A stretch of DNA of 64,000 nucleotides, from assembly GCA_963828185.1 (NCBI GenBank), contig CAWHDV010000017.1, forward strand, positions 434,001 through 498,000, in the 5' to 3' direction. Shown piece after piece: positions 1 to 9,101 of this stretch; positions within the stretch are counted from its first letter, which is position 1, and each line of letters begins with the position of its first letter. Origin of the DNA: Rhodoblastus sp963828185. Its GTDB lineage: Bacteria; Pseudomonadota; Alphaproteobacteria; Rhizobiales; Beijerinckiaceae. A program made the translations under genes and the position numbers. The notes beneath the pieces are model-generated. The model saw only the letters and a list, made by a program, of their open reading frames with translations. It was not told the DNA's origin and searched no databases.

Positions 1-1
1 T

Positions 2-337
2 CGTTCGCACGGCTATCTGAGCGGGCACCCGCTCGACGAAAAGATCGCAGAAATAGATTCGCTCGGCCCTGACATATTGTGGATTGCGATGGGCGTTCCG
101 CTTGAGCAGCAGTTCGTTCGGCGTTGGTCAGACAAATTGACAAATGTCGGACTGATCAAGACCTCAGGGGGGCTGTTCGATTTCCTCTCCGGTACCAAGC
201 CGCGCGCGCCTCAATGGATGCAGCGCGCAGGTCTAGAATGGATTTTCCGCCTTTGGCTCGAGCCGCGCCGCCTGTTCTGGCGCTACGCTATTACGAGTCC
301 GATCGCCGCCCTGCAGCTAATCCGCGCAACTCAGTGA
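2..337 (+). CDS. WecG/TagA/CpsF-family glycosyltransferase, C-terminal part
   Basis: The frame is open from the left edge, so the 5' end lies outside the window. The visible ~111 residues match the C-terminal half of WecG/TagA/CpsF N-acetylmannosaminyl-type transferases: HGYLSG near the start, GPDILWIAMGVP (the family's PD-hhhVGhGxPxQE segment), then GGLFDFLSG and RAPxWMQRAGLEWIFRL near the end. In this family the enzyme adds the second sugar to a lipid-linked intermediate at the inner membrane face during exopolysaccharide, capsule or teichoic acid synthesis. It is the first visible gene of a plus-strand polysaccharide operon. No gene is apparent in the ~300 bases that follow. Confidence 0.9.
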   Translation, partial: RSHGYLSGHPLDEKIAEIDSLGPDILWIAMGVPLEQQFVRRWSDKLTNVGLIKTSGGLFDFLSGTKPRAPQWMQRAGLEWIFRLWLEPRRLFWRYAITSPIAALQLIRATQ

Positions 338-634
338 TGCCAAATTCGAATGGCGGCCTTACACTCGCTGGTTGTCGCGGTTTGGGGCGGTCCAGGCGCC
401 AGCGAGGGGGGGTAGAAGCGTCACGAAACATCGTAAGAGACGAACTCATTATGGGCAGAATAATCGCCTCCCCTGGGCCGACGCCTTATTGTTCGAGAAC
501 GATCCGGGCATCGACAAAGATGGTAACACATTTCAAGTCCACGCCGGAACACACCACGTTTCCTGGGTTAACCACATGAATTTCGCTACGCGAATAACGC
601 CATCCTCTGGCAGGGGGCTTGCAGCGCTTCTATC

Positions 635-1660
635 ATGACACGAGATTTTCCCCGTTCCGGCACACAAATTTCCCAAATAGAGCGCGCCTCTCCTCCCTTC
701 ACGGTGTCACCCGCCCTGGATTGGAACGCGATCGAAACGGTCGTCTGCGTCCCAACATTTCGAAGGCCTGACAAATTGGGACAGACGCTCAACTCGCTCG
801 TCAGCCAAGTCACGGACGTGCGCTTTGCAGTCGTGGTCATCGAAAACGAAGCTCTGAAGCGCGAAGGGGCCGCTGTAGCTCGCTCCTACTTTGACGCGGC
901 ATTGCTGAACGGCGTCTGTTTCGTCGAAATACGTCAGGGCAATTGCTTCGCGATTAACCGCGCTTTCGGCGAAGGCCGCACGCGGTTCCCGTGCGCCAAA
1001 TTCTTCCTGATGATCGACGACGACGAAGTCGCAGACCCGAATTGGCTCGACACGATGGTTTCACAGGCGCGTGCGCAGGACGCCGACATCGTCGGCGGCC
1101 CGGTGACGCCACGTTTCCCCGAAAACGCGCCAGCCAAAATGCTGCGCCATCCCGTATACTGGTCGACGTTTGATCGCACTGGCTTTGTCCCTATGATCTA
1201 TGGCTCGGGCAACTGCCTAATCCATCGCCGTATTTTCGAGCGGCTCGAAGATCCAGACTTCGATATCCGTTTCAATTTCCTTGGCGGCGGCGACACTGAA
1301 TTCTTTACACGCTGCCGCAAGATTGGCGCGCGCTTTTTTTGGACGCAGGAAGCCAAGATTTCCGAGACGGTGTCGGCGGACCGACTCAAACAAAGCTGGA
1401 TCTTGAAACGGAGTCTGCGGATTGGCGCAATCAACTATCAAATTGATCGCAAAAATGGAACCTCGACGTTAAACCGCTTGCGATTAGTCGCAAAGAACTG
1501 CGCGCTTGTGCCCATCGCGTGTCTACGCGCAACGCAGCTAGCGCTTTGCGCCAAACCTGTCTTGGTCGTATTGCATCCTCTGGTCATCGTAGCGGGACGG
1601 CTGCTCGCTGTGGTTGGCTTGCAACCAGAACAATATCGGGCAAAACCTTCGGAGAGCTGA
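635..1660 (+). CDS. glycosyltransferase family 2
   Basis: The 341-residue protein has a GT-A fold signature: a VVCVPTFRRPDKL strand-loop near residue 35, and MIDDDEVADPNWL near residue 120 carrying the DxD metal and nucleotide-sugar site. The C-terminal third is basic and hydrophobic, consistent with membrane association. It probably transfers a sugar to a lipid-linked or polysaccharide acceptor in the cytoplasm; donor and acceptor cannot be read from sequence. It starts at an ATG with only a weak ribosome site. The next gene begins directly after its stop, so the two are probably cotranscribed. Confidence 0.88.
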   Translation: MTRDFPRSGTQISQIERASPPFTVSPALDWNAIETVVCVPTFRRPDKLGQTLNSLVSQVTDVRFAVVVIENEALKREGAAVARSYFDAALLNGVCFVEIRQGNCFAINRAFGEGRTRFPCAKFFLMIDDDEVADPNWLDTMVSQARAQDADIVGGPVTPRFPENAPAKMLRHPVYWSTFDRTGFVPMIYGSGNCLIHRRIFERLEDPDFDIRFNFLGGGDTEFFTRCRKIGARFFWTQEAKISETVSADRLKQSWILKRSLRIGAINYQIDRKNGTSTLNRLRLVAKNCALVPIACLRATQLALCAKPVLVVLHPLVIVAGRLLAVVGLQPEQYRAKPSES

Positions 1661-1661
1661 T

Positions 1662-2960
1662 TTGCGAGCGGCCGCCATCGAACATTCGTCCTCTGGGGAT
1701 TTCGGCGCGAACTTCCGCGCAACGCTGTTTGTCGTCTGCCTTTTGGTCGTTTGGATCTCACTGAGCCCGTTCGTTGATTTGTCTTCACCAGACTTTCTTG
1801 ACGACGCCCGTGGCAGCGAATTCTGGACCTACGCCGTCTTCGCCCTACTCTCCGCGCTCTGCTCGAACGAACTTGCGCGCCGACACAAGTCGGCGCTGCG
1901 CGCCTTGGCAACCCCCGCGAATATTGCACTGCTGGCGTGGATCGGCGTGGCTGTCGCGACATCGACGGATGTATCGACGTCTTTCAAGCGCTCCGTGCTG
2001 CTCCTCACTTCCGCTAGCATTGCCGCTTCGCTCTTTTGGCTGCCTCGCGACCGCGATGACCTTGCGCGCTTGCTTGCTATAACTGTCGGTTTGGTGATTG
2101 GCCTGTCGTATTTCGGTGTCCTCGCCCTGCCCGACGTCTCGATCCATCATGCGACAGACCTCGTCGAACCGCAGCTAGACGGTGACTGGCGCGGTATATT
2201 TGGCCACAAAAACATCGCCAGCCCCGTCTTTTCCATGTTCGTCTTCATTGGCGTCTACGTCATACGCAGCGGGCGGGGAATCGCCGGTGCAATGATCGTA
2301 ATACTATCTGCAATCTTCGTCCTCAATTCCGGCGGAAAGAGCTCAATCGCCATCTGCGCTTTAACCGTCGTCATTTCATACGTCGCCGTTCTGTTGACGA
2401 AATCAGCGTGGGCGCAAGTCGTCGTGCTGATTGCTCCGTTGGCGGTTCTATTAGTTCTTGGCGTTGGCTCGGTAATCTCGCCAGAACTCCGGGCGATTAC
2501 TGCGATCCTTCCACTTGACGAGACCTTCACCGGCCGCACCGACATCTGGCGTTTCGCGATTGAAAACTTATGGAAACACCCGCTTTTTGGTTATGGATTC
2601 GCGGCCTTTTGGAATACAGATGCAACCCGCATCAGTGGCGTGGGAGTGGCCGCATGGGCTGGCTCCGCCTCACATGCCCACAACGCCTATCTCGACGCCG
2701 CATTAGGCATGGGTATTCCGGGTCTAGCGCTGACGCTGTGGGCCTTTGTGTTGCAACCGCTGCGCGACCTAAGGATTTCCACCGCCCACGGCGGTGACGC
2801 CGCCTTACGCATGCTTATGCTGCAGCTCTGGATTCTCGGGCTCTATCTATCGGCGTTCGAGACCGTGATCCTCGAGCGGAACGATCCCACATGGGTGACT
2901 TTCCTTTTTGCCGTTTTCGCATTGCGCTATTTCGCTTACTTCGGGTCGGAAATCACATGA
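1662..2960 (+). CDS. O-antigen ligase / polymerase family membrane protein
   Basis: A polytopic membrane protein of about 432 residues with roughly ten to twelve hydrophobic segments. It carries the Wzy_C/O-antigen-ligase periplasmic loop: RTDIWRFAIENLWKHPLFGYG followed by SHAHNAYLDAALGMGIPGL, with the His and Arg residues expected for this family. Such proteins polymerise repeat units or ligate glycans to lipid carriers on the periplasmic face. I chose a TTG start at 1662 because GGAGAG lies at 1651-1656 with good spacing; a longer frame upstream overlaps the preceding gene by ~47 bases and adds nothing conserved. The stop overlaps the next ATG (ATGA). Confidence 0.87.
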   Translation: MRAAAIEHSSSGDFGANFRATLFVVCLLVVWISLSPFVDLSSPDFLDDARGSEFWTYAVFALLSALCSNELARRHKSALRALATPANIALLAWIGVAVATSTDVSTSFKRSVLLLTSASIAASLFWLPRDRDDLARLLAITVGLVIGLSYFGVLALPDVSIHHATDLVEPQLDGDWRGIFGHKNIASPVFSMFVFIGVYVIRSGRGIAGAMIVILSAIFVLNSGGKSSIAICALTVVISYVAVLLTKSAWAQVVVLIAPLAVLLVLGVGSVISPELRAITAILPLDETFTGRTDIWRFAIENLWKHPLFGYGFAAFWNTDATRISGVGVAAWAGSASHAHNAYLDAALGMGIPGLALTLWAFVLQPLRDLRISTAHGGDAALRMLMLQLWILGLYLSAFETVILERNDPTWVTFLFAVFALRYFAYFGSEIT

Positions 2961-4186
2961 CAAAATTACCAGGCATTGTGCGGCCACTGTTTCTTGTTTC
3001 GCCTTCGATGGCGCCCTGCGGCGTCGAGATGTTTACACGGCGGCTTAGCGAAGCGTGGCGCGAGCGCGAGCACGCGGGCGAGAAGTTGGCGGTATCAGCC
3101 GCAAAGGACATCGGCCGGATTTGGCGCGGACTCGGAACCGCCGATGCGCTAATCCTCAACTTCCCCGTCGTTGCCTGGAAGAAGTCCCTTGCTTTGCCGC
3201 TTCTTGCGCTTTTGGCGTCGCTTTTGCGGAAACGGACAACCGTCGCAATTGTCCACGAATGGAGTGATCTCGACTGGCGACGACGTCTTTTTATCTTCGT
3301 ATATCTGCTATTCGCTCAAAAGTTGCTCTTCTCATCGCCAACCGTTCTTTCCCAATTCGCACACTCGACGCTGGGACGTTTTCGAGATGGCTCCATAATT
3401 GTAGTGCCGCCGAACATCCAACGTCCAGAGCATCCAATGCCCACGGAATGGTCGATCCGTGTGGAAGCGGAACGACGCGCGGGTAAGCTCGTGTTGGCCC
3501 ATTTTGGCTCGATTTACCCAAAGAAGCAGTCAGATAGCGTGCTCGACATCGCGGCCGAATTGAAACGCCGCGGCACCGCAATCTTTGTGATCTTTGTCGG
3601 CAGCTTCATCAAAGGCACCGATCAAGTCGAAAAATTGTTTTATGATAAGGCTGCCGCGCTTTGTCTGACCGAAGATGTGGCCGTGACAGGCTATATCGAG
3701 ACTGACGCCGAATTATTCGGCATCTTGGACACAGTTGATGTTTTCGTATATTCCTTTAAGGAGGGCCTGACATCCCGACGAAGTAGTGTGCTCGCTTGCC
3801 TTCAGACCGGACGGCCAATCGTCGTCAATGCGCCCGCCGTCGCAGATGAATACGAGCATCGCGTTTATCAACAGGCTATAGAGACGGGCGTTTTGACCCT
3901 CGTTCCTACGTATGCTCGGATAACCGAATACGCTAACGCCATAAAATCGGCAAGAAAACACGTCCGGGGTGCCCCGCTCGTACTCTACGAGTTGAATTGG
4001 CGTGAGGCGGCCCAATCGTTGGCGAGCGCGTTCGATGGCGGACGCCGCGTTGGAACGGGAGAGCGTCCCGCTTTAGCTTCGGCAGGCGTGATGAGATCAA
4101 CCGAGCAGGTCGGTGCGACGCGACCGATACGGCAGGCGTCGCTCGCCGGCGAGAAGGGGCTCGAAGACTCGGTCATCAAGCATTAG
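2957..4186 (+). CDS. glycosyltransferase, GT4-like
   Basis: A GT-B type protein of about 409 residues. The N-terminal part has a PLFLVSPSMAPCGVEMFTRRL segment typical of GT4 acceptor domains; a mid-protein LVLAHFGSIYPKKQSD segment begins the nucleotide-sugar domain; and a late region (VDVFVYSFKEGLTSRRSSVLACLQTGRP) corresponds to the E-x7-E region, although only partly conserved. It starts with the ATG at 2957 overlapping the previous stop, implying translational coupling. It is the last recognisable gene of the left polysaccharide operon; IS66 debris starts ~150 bases downstream. Sugar specificity is unknown. Confidence 0.8.
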   Translation: MTKLPGIVRPLFLVSPSMAPCGVEMFTRRLSEAWREREHAGEKLAVSAAKDIGRIWRGLGTADALILNFPVVAWKKSLALPLLALLASLLRKRTTVAIVHEWSDLDWRRRLFIFVYLLFAQKLLFSSPTVLSQFAHSTLGRFRDGSIIVVPPNIQRPEHPMPTEWSIRVEAERRAGKLVLAHFGSIYPKKQSDSVLDIAAELKRRGTAIFVIFVGSFIKGTDQVEKLFYDKAAALCLTEDVAVTGYIETDAELFGILDTVDVFVYSFKEGLTSRRSSVLACLQTGRPIVVNAPAVADEYEHRVYQQAIETGVLTLVPTYARITEYANAIKSARKHVRGAPLVLYELNWREAAQSLASAFDGGRRVGTGERPALASAGVMRSTEQVGATRPIRQASLAGEKGLEDSVIKH

Positions 4187-4420
4187 GCTGCAAACTCATG
4201 ACGCTTTGATCCAAATGGGTGCTACGGCGAGTGCGATCGTATCTATCCGCCGTAGCACGCAGGCGGGCTGGAATCAGCTCGATCGCCTCGCGAGGATTGT
4301 CGGATCGTCATTGTGGATTTTGATAAGGTTGACCGTAAGCGCCAAGGCTGCCCCATGAGGGCGGCCGACAGGTGGGGCAGCTAATCAATAGCAGCACTAT
4401 TTCTACTGCTGTGAGTATCT

Positions 4421-4819
4421 ATGTCTGCGCCTATGTCTGGTGATAGAAGTTTCCAATTGATCGAGGCGGTGGTTGATCGTCTTGATGGCGCTCCGGTTTC
4501 GCGCCGTCGTCGCTGGTCTGACGCGTTCAAGGCTCGGGCTGTTGCGGCGATACTGGATCCCGACGTTAATATTTTTGCGGTCGCGCGAGAGATGGGCAGC
4601 ATTTCGCCGTCTCAGCTTTTTTGCTGGCGCCGGCAAGCGATGCGGGAAGGAGCGGCGACCTCATCGGTCTCGCCAACCGCTTGCGCGGGCCCGCCGAATG
4701 TCGACGGCAGGTCTGCGCCCATGGTGGAGATCTCCATCGGCGCCGCAGTCATCCGCGTCAGCGCCGACATTGGCGAAGCCGATCTGCGTCGGGTGATCCG
4801 CGCGGTGCGTTCGGCATGA
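4421..4819 (+). CDS. IS66-family accessory protein (OrfA/TnpA-type)
   Basis: A 132-residue protein with an RRRRWSDAFKARAVAAILDPD helix-turn-helix opening and a SQLFCWRRQAM segment, the hallmark of IS66 OrfA (transposase_8-like DNA-binding domain). The C-terminus (VEISIGAAVIRVSADIGEADL) matches the conserved tail that precedes orfB. It looks full length and overlaps the next start by four bases, as in intact IS66 elements, but the partner genes are broken. It is probably without function on its own. Confidence 0.85.
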   Translation: MSAPMSGDRSFQLIEAVVDRLDGAPVSRRRRWSDAFKARAVAAILDPDVNIFAVAREMGSISPSQLFCWRRQAMREGAATSSVSPTACAGPPNVDGRSAPMVEISIGAAVIRVSADIGEADLRRVIRAVRSA

Positions 4820-5064
4820 TTGCGTCGGGGGTGAAGGTCTACCTGCCCAGCCAACCGGTCGATTTTCGCAAAGGTCCGGACGGTTTGCTGTCGCTGGCCG
4901 GAGCCCCGGGCCTTCGTGTTCGAGGAGATCGAGACCGGCATCGCCGAAATCAAGGCGGGGCTCGACAAAGCCAGTGGCGCCGGCAAGCAAAAGCGGGCGC
5001 CGCGTCCGCGCAAGGCGTTTGCCTCTCATCTTGAACGGGTCGAGGTGGTGATCGAGCCCGAGGC
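4816..5064 (+). pseudogene. IS66 orfB start fused to orfC internal fragment
   Basis: The first ~30 codons (MIASGVKVYLPSQPVDFRKG, then DGLL) are the start of an IS66 OrfB. After about position 4905 the frame changes and the sequence becomes the linker region of an IS66 OrfC transposase (FEEIETGIAEIKAGLDKASG, then RPRKAFASHLERV). The bulk of orfB and orfC is missing, so this is a deletion junction. Confidence 0.75.
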
Positions 5065-5239
5065 CTTCACGCAACTCCCGGCGCCATTTGAAGACGAGGC
5101 TGGTGAACACGTTCTCCCGACGCGCCAACTCCGCAATCACCGCTCCGGGCTCGGAAACGGCCGCAAGAATCCGGGCCCGGTCTTCGTCGCTCCATCGCCG
5201 ACGGCGCTCTGCGCCGGAAATCAATGTCATTCGTCCCAT
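5063..5239 (-). pseudogene. second IS66 orfA, N-terminal fragment, opposite strand
   Basis: Read on the minus strand, the ~59 codons from 5239 (SGAERRRRWSDEDRARILAA, then ENVFTSLVFKWRRELREG) form the DNA-binding start of another OrfA. It differs in sequence from the plus-strand copy. It is cut where it meets the orfC fragment near 5064, which shows that two different IS66 elements contributed to the collage. Confidence 0.75.
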
Positions 5240-5457
5240 GCTGCGCAGCTAACCTCGCTTATAAAGCCGACTTAGCTGTGAAGCATCGCGTTCGCCTCAT
5301 TTTCTGCAAGGCGCGTCACGCCGGAGGGATGCGCCGCAAACCGCTCCGTGGCGGGATCCAGCGGCGGCGAAGAAATTGGCGTACCGAGCCGCACGCGGCA
5401 CTTGGCCCAGAAATGCGCGAGCGAACCCACGCCGATAGCAGCTCGCTACGTCTACTC

Positions 5458-8400
5458 TCACAAAACGGATGCGCTTGCGGGAGCCCCCTCCCCCGGGCGA
5501 GCAAAGGCCCGTCGTCGGGTAACATAACTTGCAACCTTGTTCCAGATTACGGTGCACACGATCCCAGCCGCCACCGATACGACCAACTGAAAGGGCCAGT
5601 AGGCCGGCAAATGTAACATCGGCATCCTCTTGATGAACGAATTGTGCACAATATAGATGAAAAGTGTGGAGGACGCGATCGCCACCAGTGGGCGATGCAG
5701 GAACCTCGGGACAGGAAGGCTCTCGACCCAGGTCAGCAGCAGCGCGGATCCGAAAAAGAATGCGTCGTTATATTTGAAAACATGCGCAATTTCCCGAGGT
5801 CCGGCGTAGGTTGACAAGGCAATCGCGGCGAGCAACCCACAGACGGTCAGCTTTCGCGCGGACGTGTCGGCCTCGGTTATCAACAGGCCGAGCGCGAGCA
5901 TCCAGAACCACTTGAACGGCCCAACGCTATCCGTGCCAACATTCCCATCCCAAAATCCGGTCGTGACTTGAGCAACGGCGATGCAGAGTCCGAGCAGGAC
6001 GAATACCAGCGCGCGGCCAAAGTCCTCGCGCGCGTCGGCGATTTCCGACCGTCCGCCCCGGAGGCGAAGTTCAGCTTTCGTGATTAACGCGAGCAGCAAG
6101 AGATTGGCTGCGAGCACATCAAGATACCAGAACGTGTAGAAAGGGTGCTTCGGGTTTTGAAAGGACGTTCCGAGCAAGAAAAGGTTTGGCAGCCAAAATC
6201 CATGAGTTACCGTGATTGCCAACTGCCACAATCCCGCAGGTATGCCAAATTTCAGGATCAGAATGACCGCCGGACGAATGCTGCTGGTCTTTCGGATCGC
6301 CGGACGAAGGAAACGGCTGAAATTCATGCCCGAAACGACGAAGAGGCTCGATGTGGCGCCCGCGAGGAAAGTCAGCGTCCCGGTGTAAGTCAGGACGACG
6401 AGCGCGATGGAGACAGCGCGCATCAACATCGTGATTTCGAAACTGCCCCAACTCCACGCCGATGCGCGCGTCGCGATTTCCGTTGGCCACAACTTATTGA
6501 ACTCTGCCAGCGGCTTGCGTTCCCAGTCACTCGGTAATTCGCCCAGCAGATCCTCGATCAGCATTGAGACGCGAACGTAGGATAACAAATCTCCGCCGAG
6601 TTCGACAAAGGACTTGTCCAGGCTGTCAACGTGGATGCCGGCCGCGCTCTCGATGCCTTCAATGAGCGCCCGCGTCCGTTGGTCCAAATCCTGCTTCCGG
6701 CGCGCATCGGGAAGCGTTGCTCGCGAGCCCTTCAGATCCAGCGCCGCGATCGTCTTGCGGTCAAGCTTGCCATTGGGCAGGTACGGCAGGCCATCCACGA
6801 CCACGATCCGCGAGGGAATCATCGCCTCACTCAATCGTTCTTGCAGCGCTTCGCGGATCGCACGGGCAAAATCCACGTGCCGATCCGCCCCTAGGGGCCC
6901 GTTGGGCGCCACCAGCCCAAAAAGGGTTTTTTCGTCATTGGCGCCGAGACGAACTGTGACCGCGGCGTCCCCGACCTGCGGCAAAGACTGGATCTGGCTC
7001 TCGATTTCATTCGGTTCGATACGCACTCCGCGAATCTTGATCTGCGCGTCGATCCGCCCAAATATCTCGATCTTGCCGTCCGAGCGATAGCGGCCGAGAT
7101 CGCCGGTGTAGTAAATCAGATCGGTCGGATTGTCGGTAAACCGGTTGGGTAAGAACGCCTGTCGCGTCAAATCTTCGTTGCCCAGATAGCCTTTCGACCG
7201 GTAAGGCGTTCGGATTGCGATTTCGCCGATCTCCCAAAGCCCGCAAAGAAAACGCCGCTCGCGTACGATCGCCACGTCGACGCCAGGCTGCGGCGCGCCG
7301 ACCGGTTGAACGCCGGGTTCGATGCGCTCCACACGATTGGCAAGCTTCGCCAGGGTGGTCTCGGTCGGGCCATAGAGATTGACGATCTGTGTTCCCTCAC
7401 CGGCCGCGCGAACAAATTGCCGCAGCAATCCGTCGGTCAAGGGTTCGCCCGCGAAGAAAACATATTTGAGCGACCGAAATGGCCGCTGATCCGCTGCCGC
7501 ATGGAGCCACGCTCTCATGAGCGATGGCACGCAATGCATCACCGTGATTGCTCGATCCGAAATCCAGTGCAGCATACGCCGGGCGTCGAGCAGCATGCCG
7601 CGTTCGGGAAAATAGAGCGCGGCTCCGCTGGTCAGGGGGAAGAGGATGTCGCGCAGCACCACGTCGAACGAGAGTGCGGTAATCTGCGCCGCGCGATCGC
7701 CGGGCCCGATCGGAAAACTGGCGCGCTGCCAGTCGAGGAAATGCGCCAGCCCCAGATGCGTGCCAAGCACGCCTTTTGGAGCGCCAGTGCTACCGCTGGT
7801 GAAAAAGACATAAGCTGCGGAATCGGCGGGCAGGCGCGGCAGCCGCAGGTCGGCGTCCGGCAACGCGGCTATAGGCGCATGATCCGGCCAGTCCGCCATC
7901 ACGAGGCCCGCGGTCGCCGCGTCGAAAATGTGCTGCGTCGGAGCCACCCTGATCTGTAGGCGCGGTCGGCTGATATCAACAATCGACTTCTGCCGCAGAT
8001 CCGGCAGCGCGTGGTCCAGCGTGACGACGACGCCGCCCGCCGCCATCGTCGCGATTGTCGCGGCGATCATCCCGAAACTCATAAGGCCGGAGACAACCAC
8101 AACGTCTCCCGGCCTGACGCCACCTTCGATCAAGCAGAAGGCGAGAAAGCGCACGACCCTGGCCAGTTCGGCATAGCTGTAACTTCTGTTCGCCCCGATA
8201 AGGGCCGGCTGATCGGCATGCTCCGACGCCCGGCGCAAAAATACCTCAGGAACCGGCACATATTGTCGCGCCGTTATCTCGCGCGTCAGATCGGGAATGA
8301 ACGCTCCTGCGGCATCTGTGACCAGCTCCAGCCCAGAGCAAAGCAGGTCCGGGGTTGTTGCAAGCGCCTCGGCGACAAGCGCGATTTTTTCGATAAAATC

Positions 8401-8841
8401 CCGCGCGGACGCCAACGCCACCTGTGAGGAGTCGAAATCCAGCGTCAAACGCAACCCGCCGTCGACGGTCTCAAAGGAAAGTTCGACGTCCGCCCCAAAC
8501 GATCGGCCTCCGGGTTCGACGATCACAAGATCGACGTCGTTAGAGCCTGATGCTTCCCCGCGATGCAATGTCGCGAACGCCCGCCCAAGGGACAGATCCT
8601 GCGCATACTCCACCTCGATAAAGTCGCCTTCAGGCGCAACGCTGTTTGAAGAGCGCCGAGCGCAAATGCGCCCGAGATCGAGCATTCTCGCGCAGACAAA
8701 CAATGCGGCAAAGGCGATGACGTCTCCCATCGGCCTGGATTGGATCAGGGTCGCGCCCAGAGGCATAGCGAGCGATAAAGTCGAATGCCTTTCAGGCAGT
8801 TCCGCCAGCGAGCGGTCAACCGGGAATGGCTTTAAGGTCAT
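5458..8841 (-). CDS. NRPS-like adenylation-carrier protein fused to membrane acyltransferase
   Basis: A protein of about 1127 residues. Residues ~1-250 resemble the tail of a condensation domain without its catalytic HHxxxDG. An adenylation domain follows (~255-735), with FFTSGSTGAPKG (~345), NLYGPTETTLAK, YYTGDLGRYRSDGKIEIFGR and LPNGKLDRKT motifs. Next comes a carrier domain (~740-785) whose core reads GGDLLSYV, with Leu (TTG at 6586-6588) where the phosphopantetheine Ser of GGDSL is expected. From ~790 to the end there are about ten membrane helices of acyltransferase-3 type. The ATG at 8841 was chosen for its GCAGGA ribosome site; the frame runs upstream to 9171 without conserved sequence. 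The layout recalls A-T-membrane enzymes such as epsilon-polylysine synthetase, but the substrate is unknown. Confidence 0.82.
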   Translation of the reverse strand: MTLKPFPVDRSLAELPERHSTLSLAMPLGATLIQSRPMGDVIAFAALFVCARMLDLGRICARRSSNSVAPEGDFIEVEYAQDLSLGRAFATLHRGEASGSNDVDLVIVEPGGRSFGADVELSFETVDGGLRLTLDFDSSQVALASARDFIEKIALVAEALATTPDLLCSGLELVTDAAGAFIPDLTREITARQYVPVPEVFLRRASEHADQPALIGANRSYSYAELARVVRFLAFCLIEGGVRPGDVVVVSGLMSFGMIAATIATMAAGGVVVTLDHALPDLRQKSIVDISRPRLQIRVAPTQHIFDAATAGLVMADWPDHAPIAALPDADLRLPRLPADSAAYVFFTSGSTGAPKGVLGTHLGLAHFLDWQRASFPIGPGDRAAQITALSFDVVLRDILFPLTSGAALYFPERGMLLDARRMLHWISDRAITVMHCVPSLMRAWLHAAADQRPFRSLKYVFFAGEPLTDGLLRQFVRAAGEGTQIVNLYGPTETTLAKLANRVERIEPGVQPVGAPQPGVDVAIVRERRFLCGLWEIGEIAIRTPYRSKGYLGNEDLTRQAFLPNRFTDNPTDLIYYTGDLGRYRSDGKIEIFGRIDAQIKIRGVRIEPNEIESQIQSLPQVGDAAVTVRLGANDEKTLFGLVAPNGPLGADRHVDFARAIREALQERLSEAMIPSRIVVVDGLPYLPNGKLDRKTIAALDLKGSRATLPDARRKQDLDQRTRALIEGIESAAGIHVDSLDKSFVELGGDLLSYVRVSMLIEDLLGELPSDWERKPLAEFNKLWPTEIATRASAWSWGSFEITMLMRAVSIALVVLTYTGTLTFLAGATSSLFVVSGMNFSRFLRPAIRKTSSIRPAVILILKFGIPAGLWQLAITVTHGFWLPNLFLLGTSFQNPKHPFYTFWYLDVLAANLLLLALITKAELRLRGGRSEIADAREDFGRALVFVLLGLCIAVAQVTTGFWDGNVGTDSVGPFKWFWMLALGLLITEADTSARKLTVCGLLAAIALSTYAGPREIAHVFKYNDAFFFGSALLLTWVESLPVPRFLHRPLVAIASSTLFIYIVHNSFIKRMPMLHLPAYWPFQLVVSVAAGIVCTVIWNKVASYVTRRRAFARPGEGAPASASVL

Positions 8842-9101
8842 GAACGTGGCATCCTGCGTCAGGCGCGTCCTGTGCGCGTTTCGTCCAAAGGTCTCCCGAC
8901 GCAGGCATAATAAGGCGAACGCCGGCGGATCGCTGGCCTTAAAACTACATCGTCGATTTCGTCGCAAAGCTGTGGCGCAACAGATGAACTCTGACGCGTT
9001 TGTCGAGACCTGCCGCGCTTGTTTGGACGGCTCCCCGAAGCGGATAGTTGCCGGGTGATGCTGAACCCGGAGCTTGGCAGTTTTGCCGCCAGAAAAACCA
9101 C

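Larger units (their letters stand above)
4187..5270 (+). mobile_element. IS66-family collage (degenerate)
   Basis: About 1 kb made of pieces of IS66-type elements. The sequence GTAAGCGCCAAGGCTGCC at about 4336 resembles an IS66 left end. It is followed by an intact-looking orfA, the first ~30 codons of orfB joined abruptly to an internal orfC segment, and then the start of a second, unrelated-looking orfA on the opposite strand. No full transposase remains, so the element cannot move by itself. The first ~150 bases, between the GT gene and the IS end, hold nothing I recognise. Confidence 0.75.
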
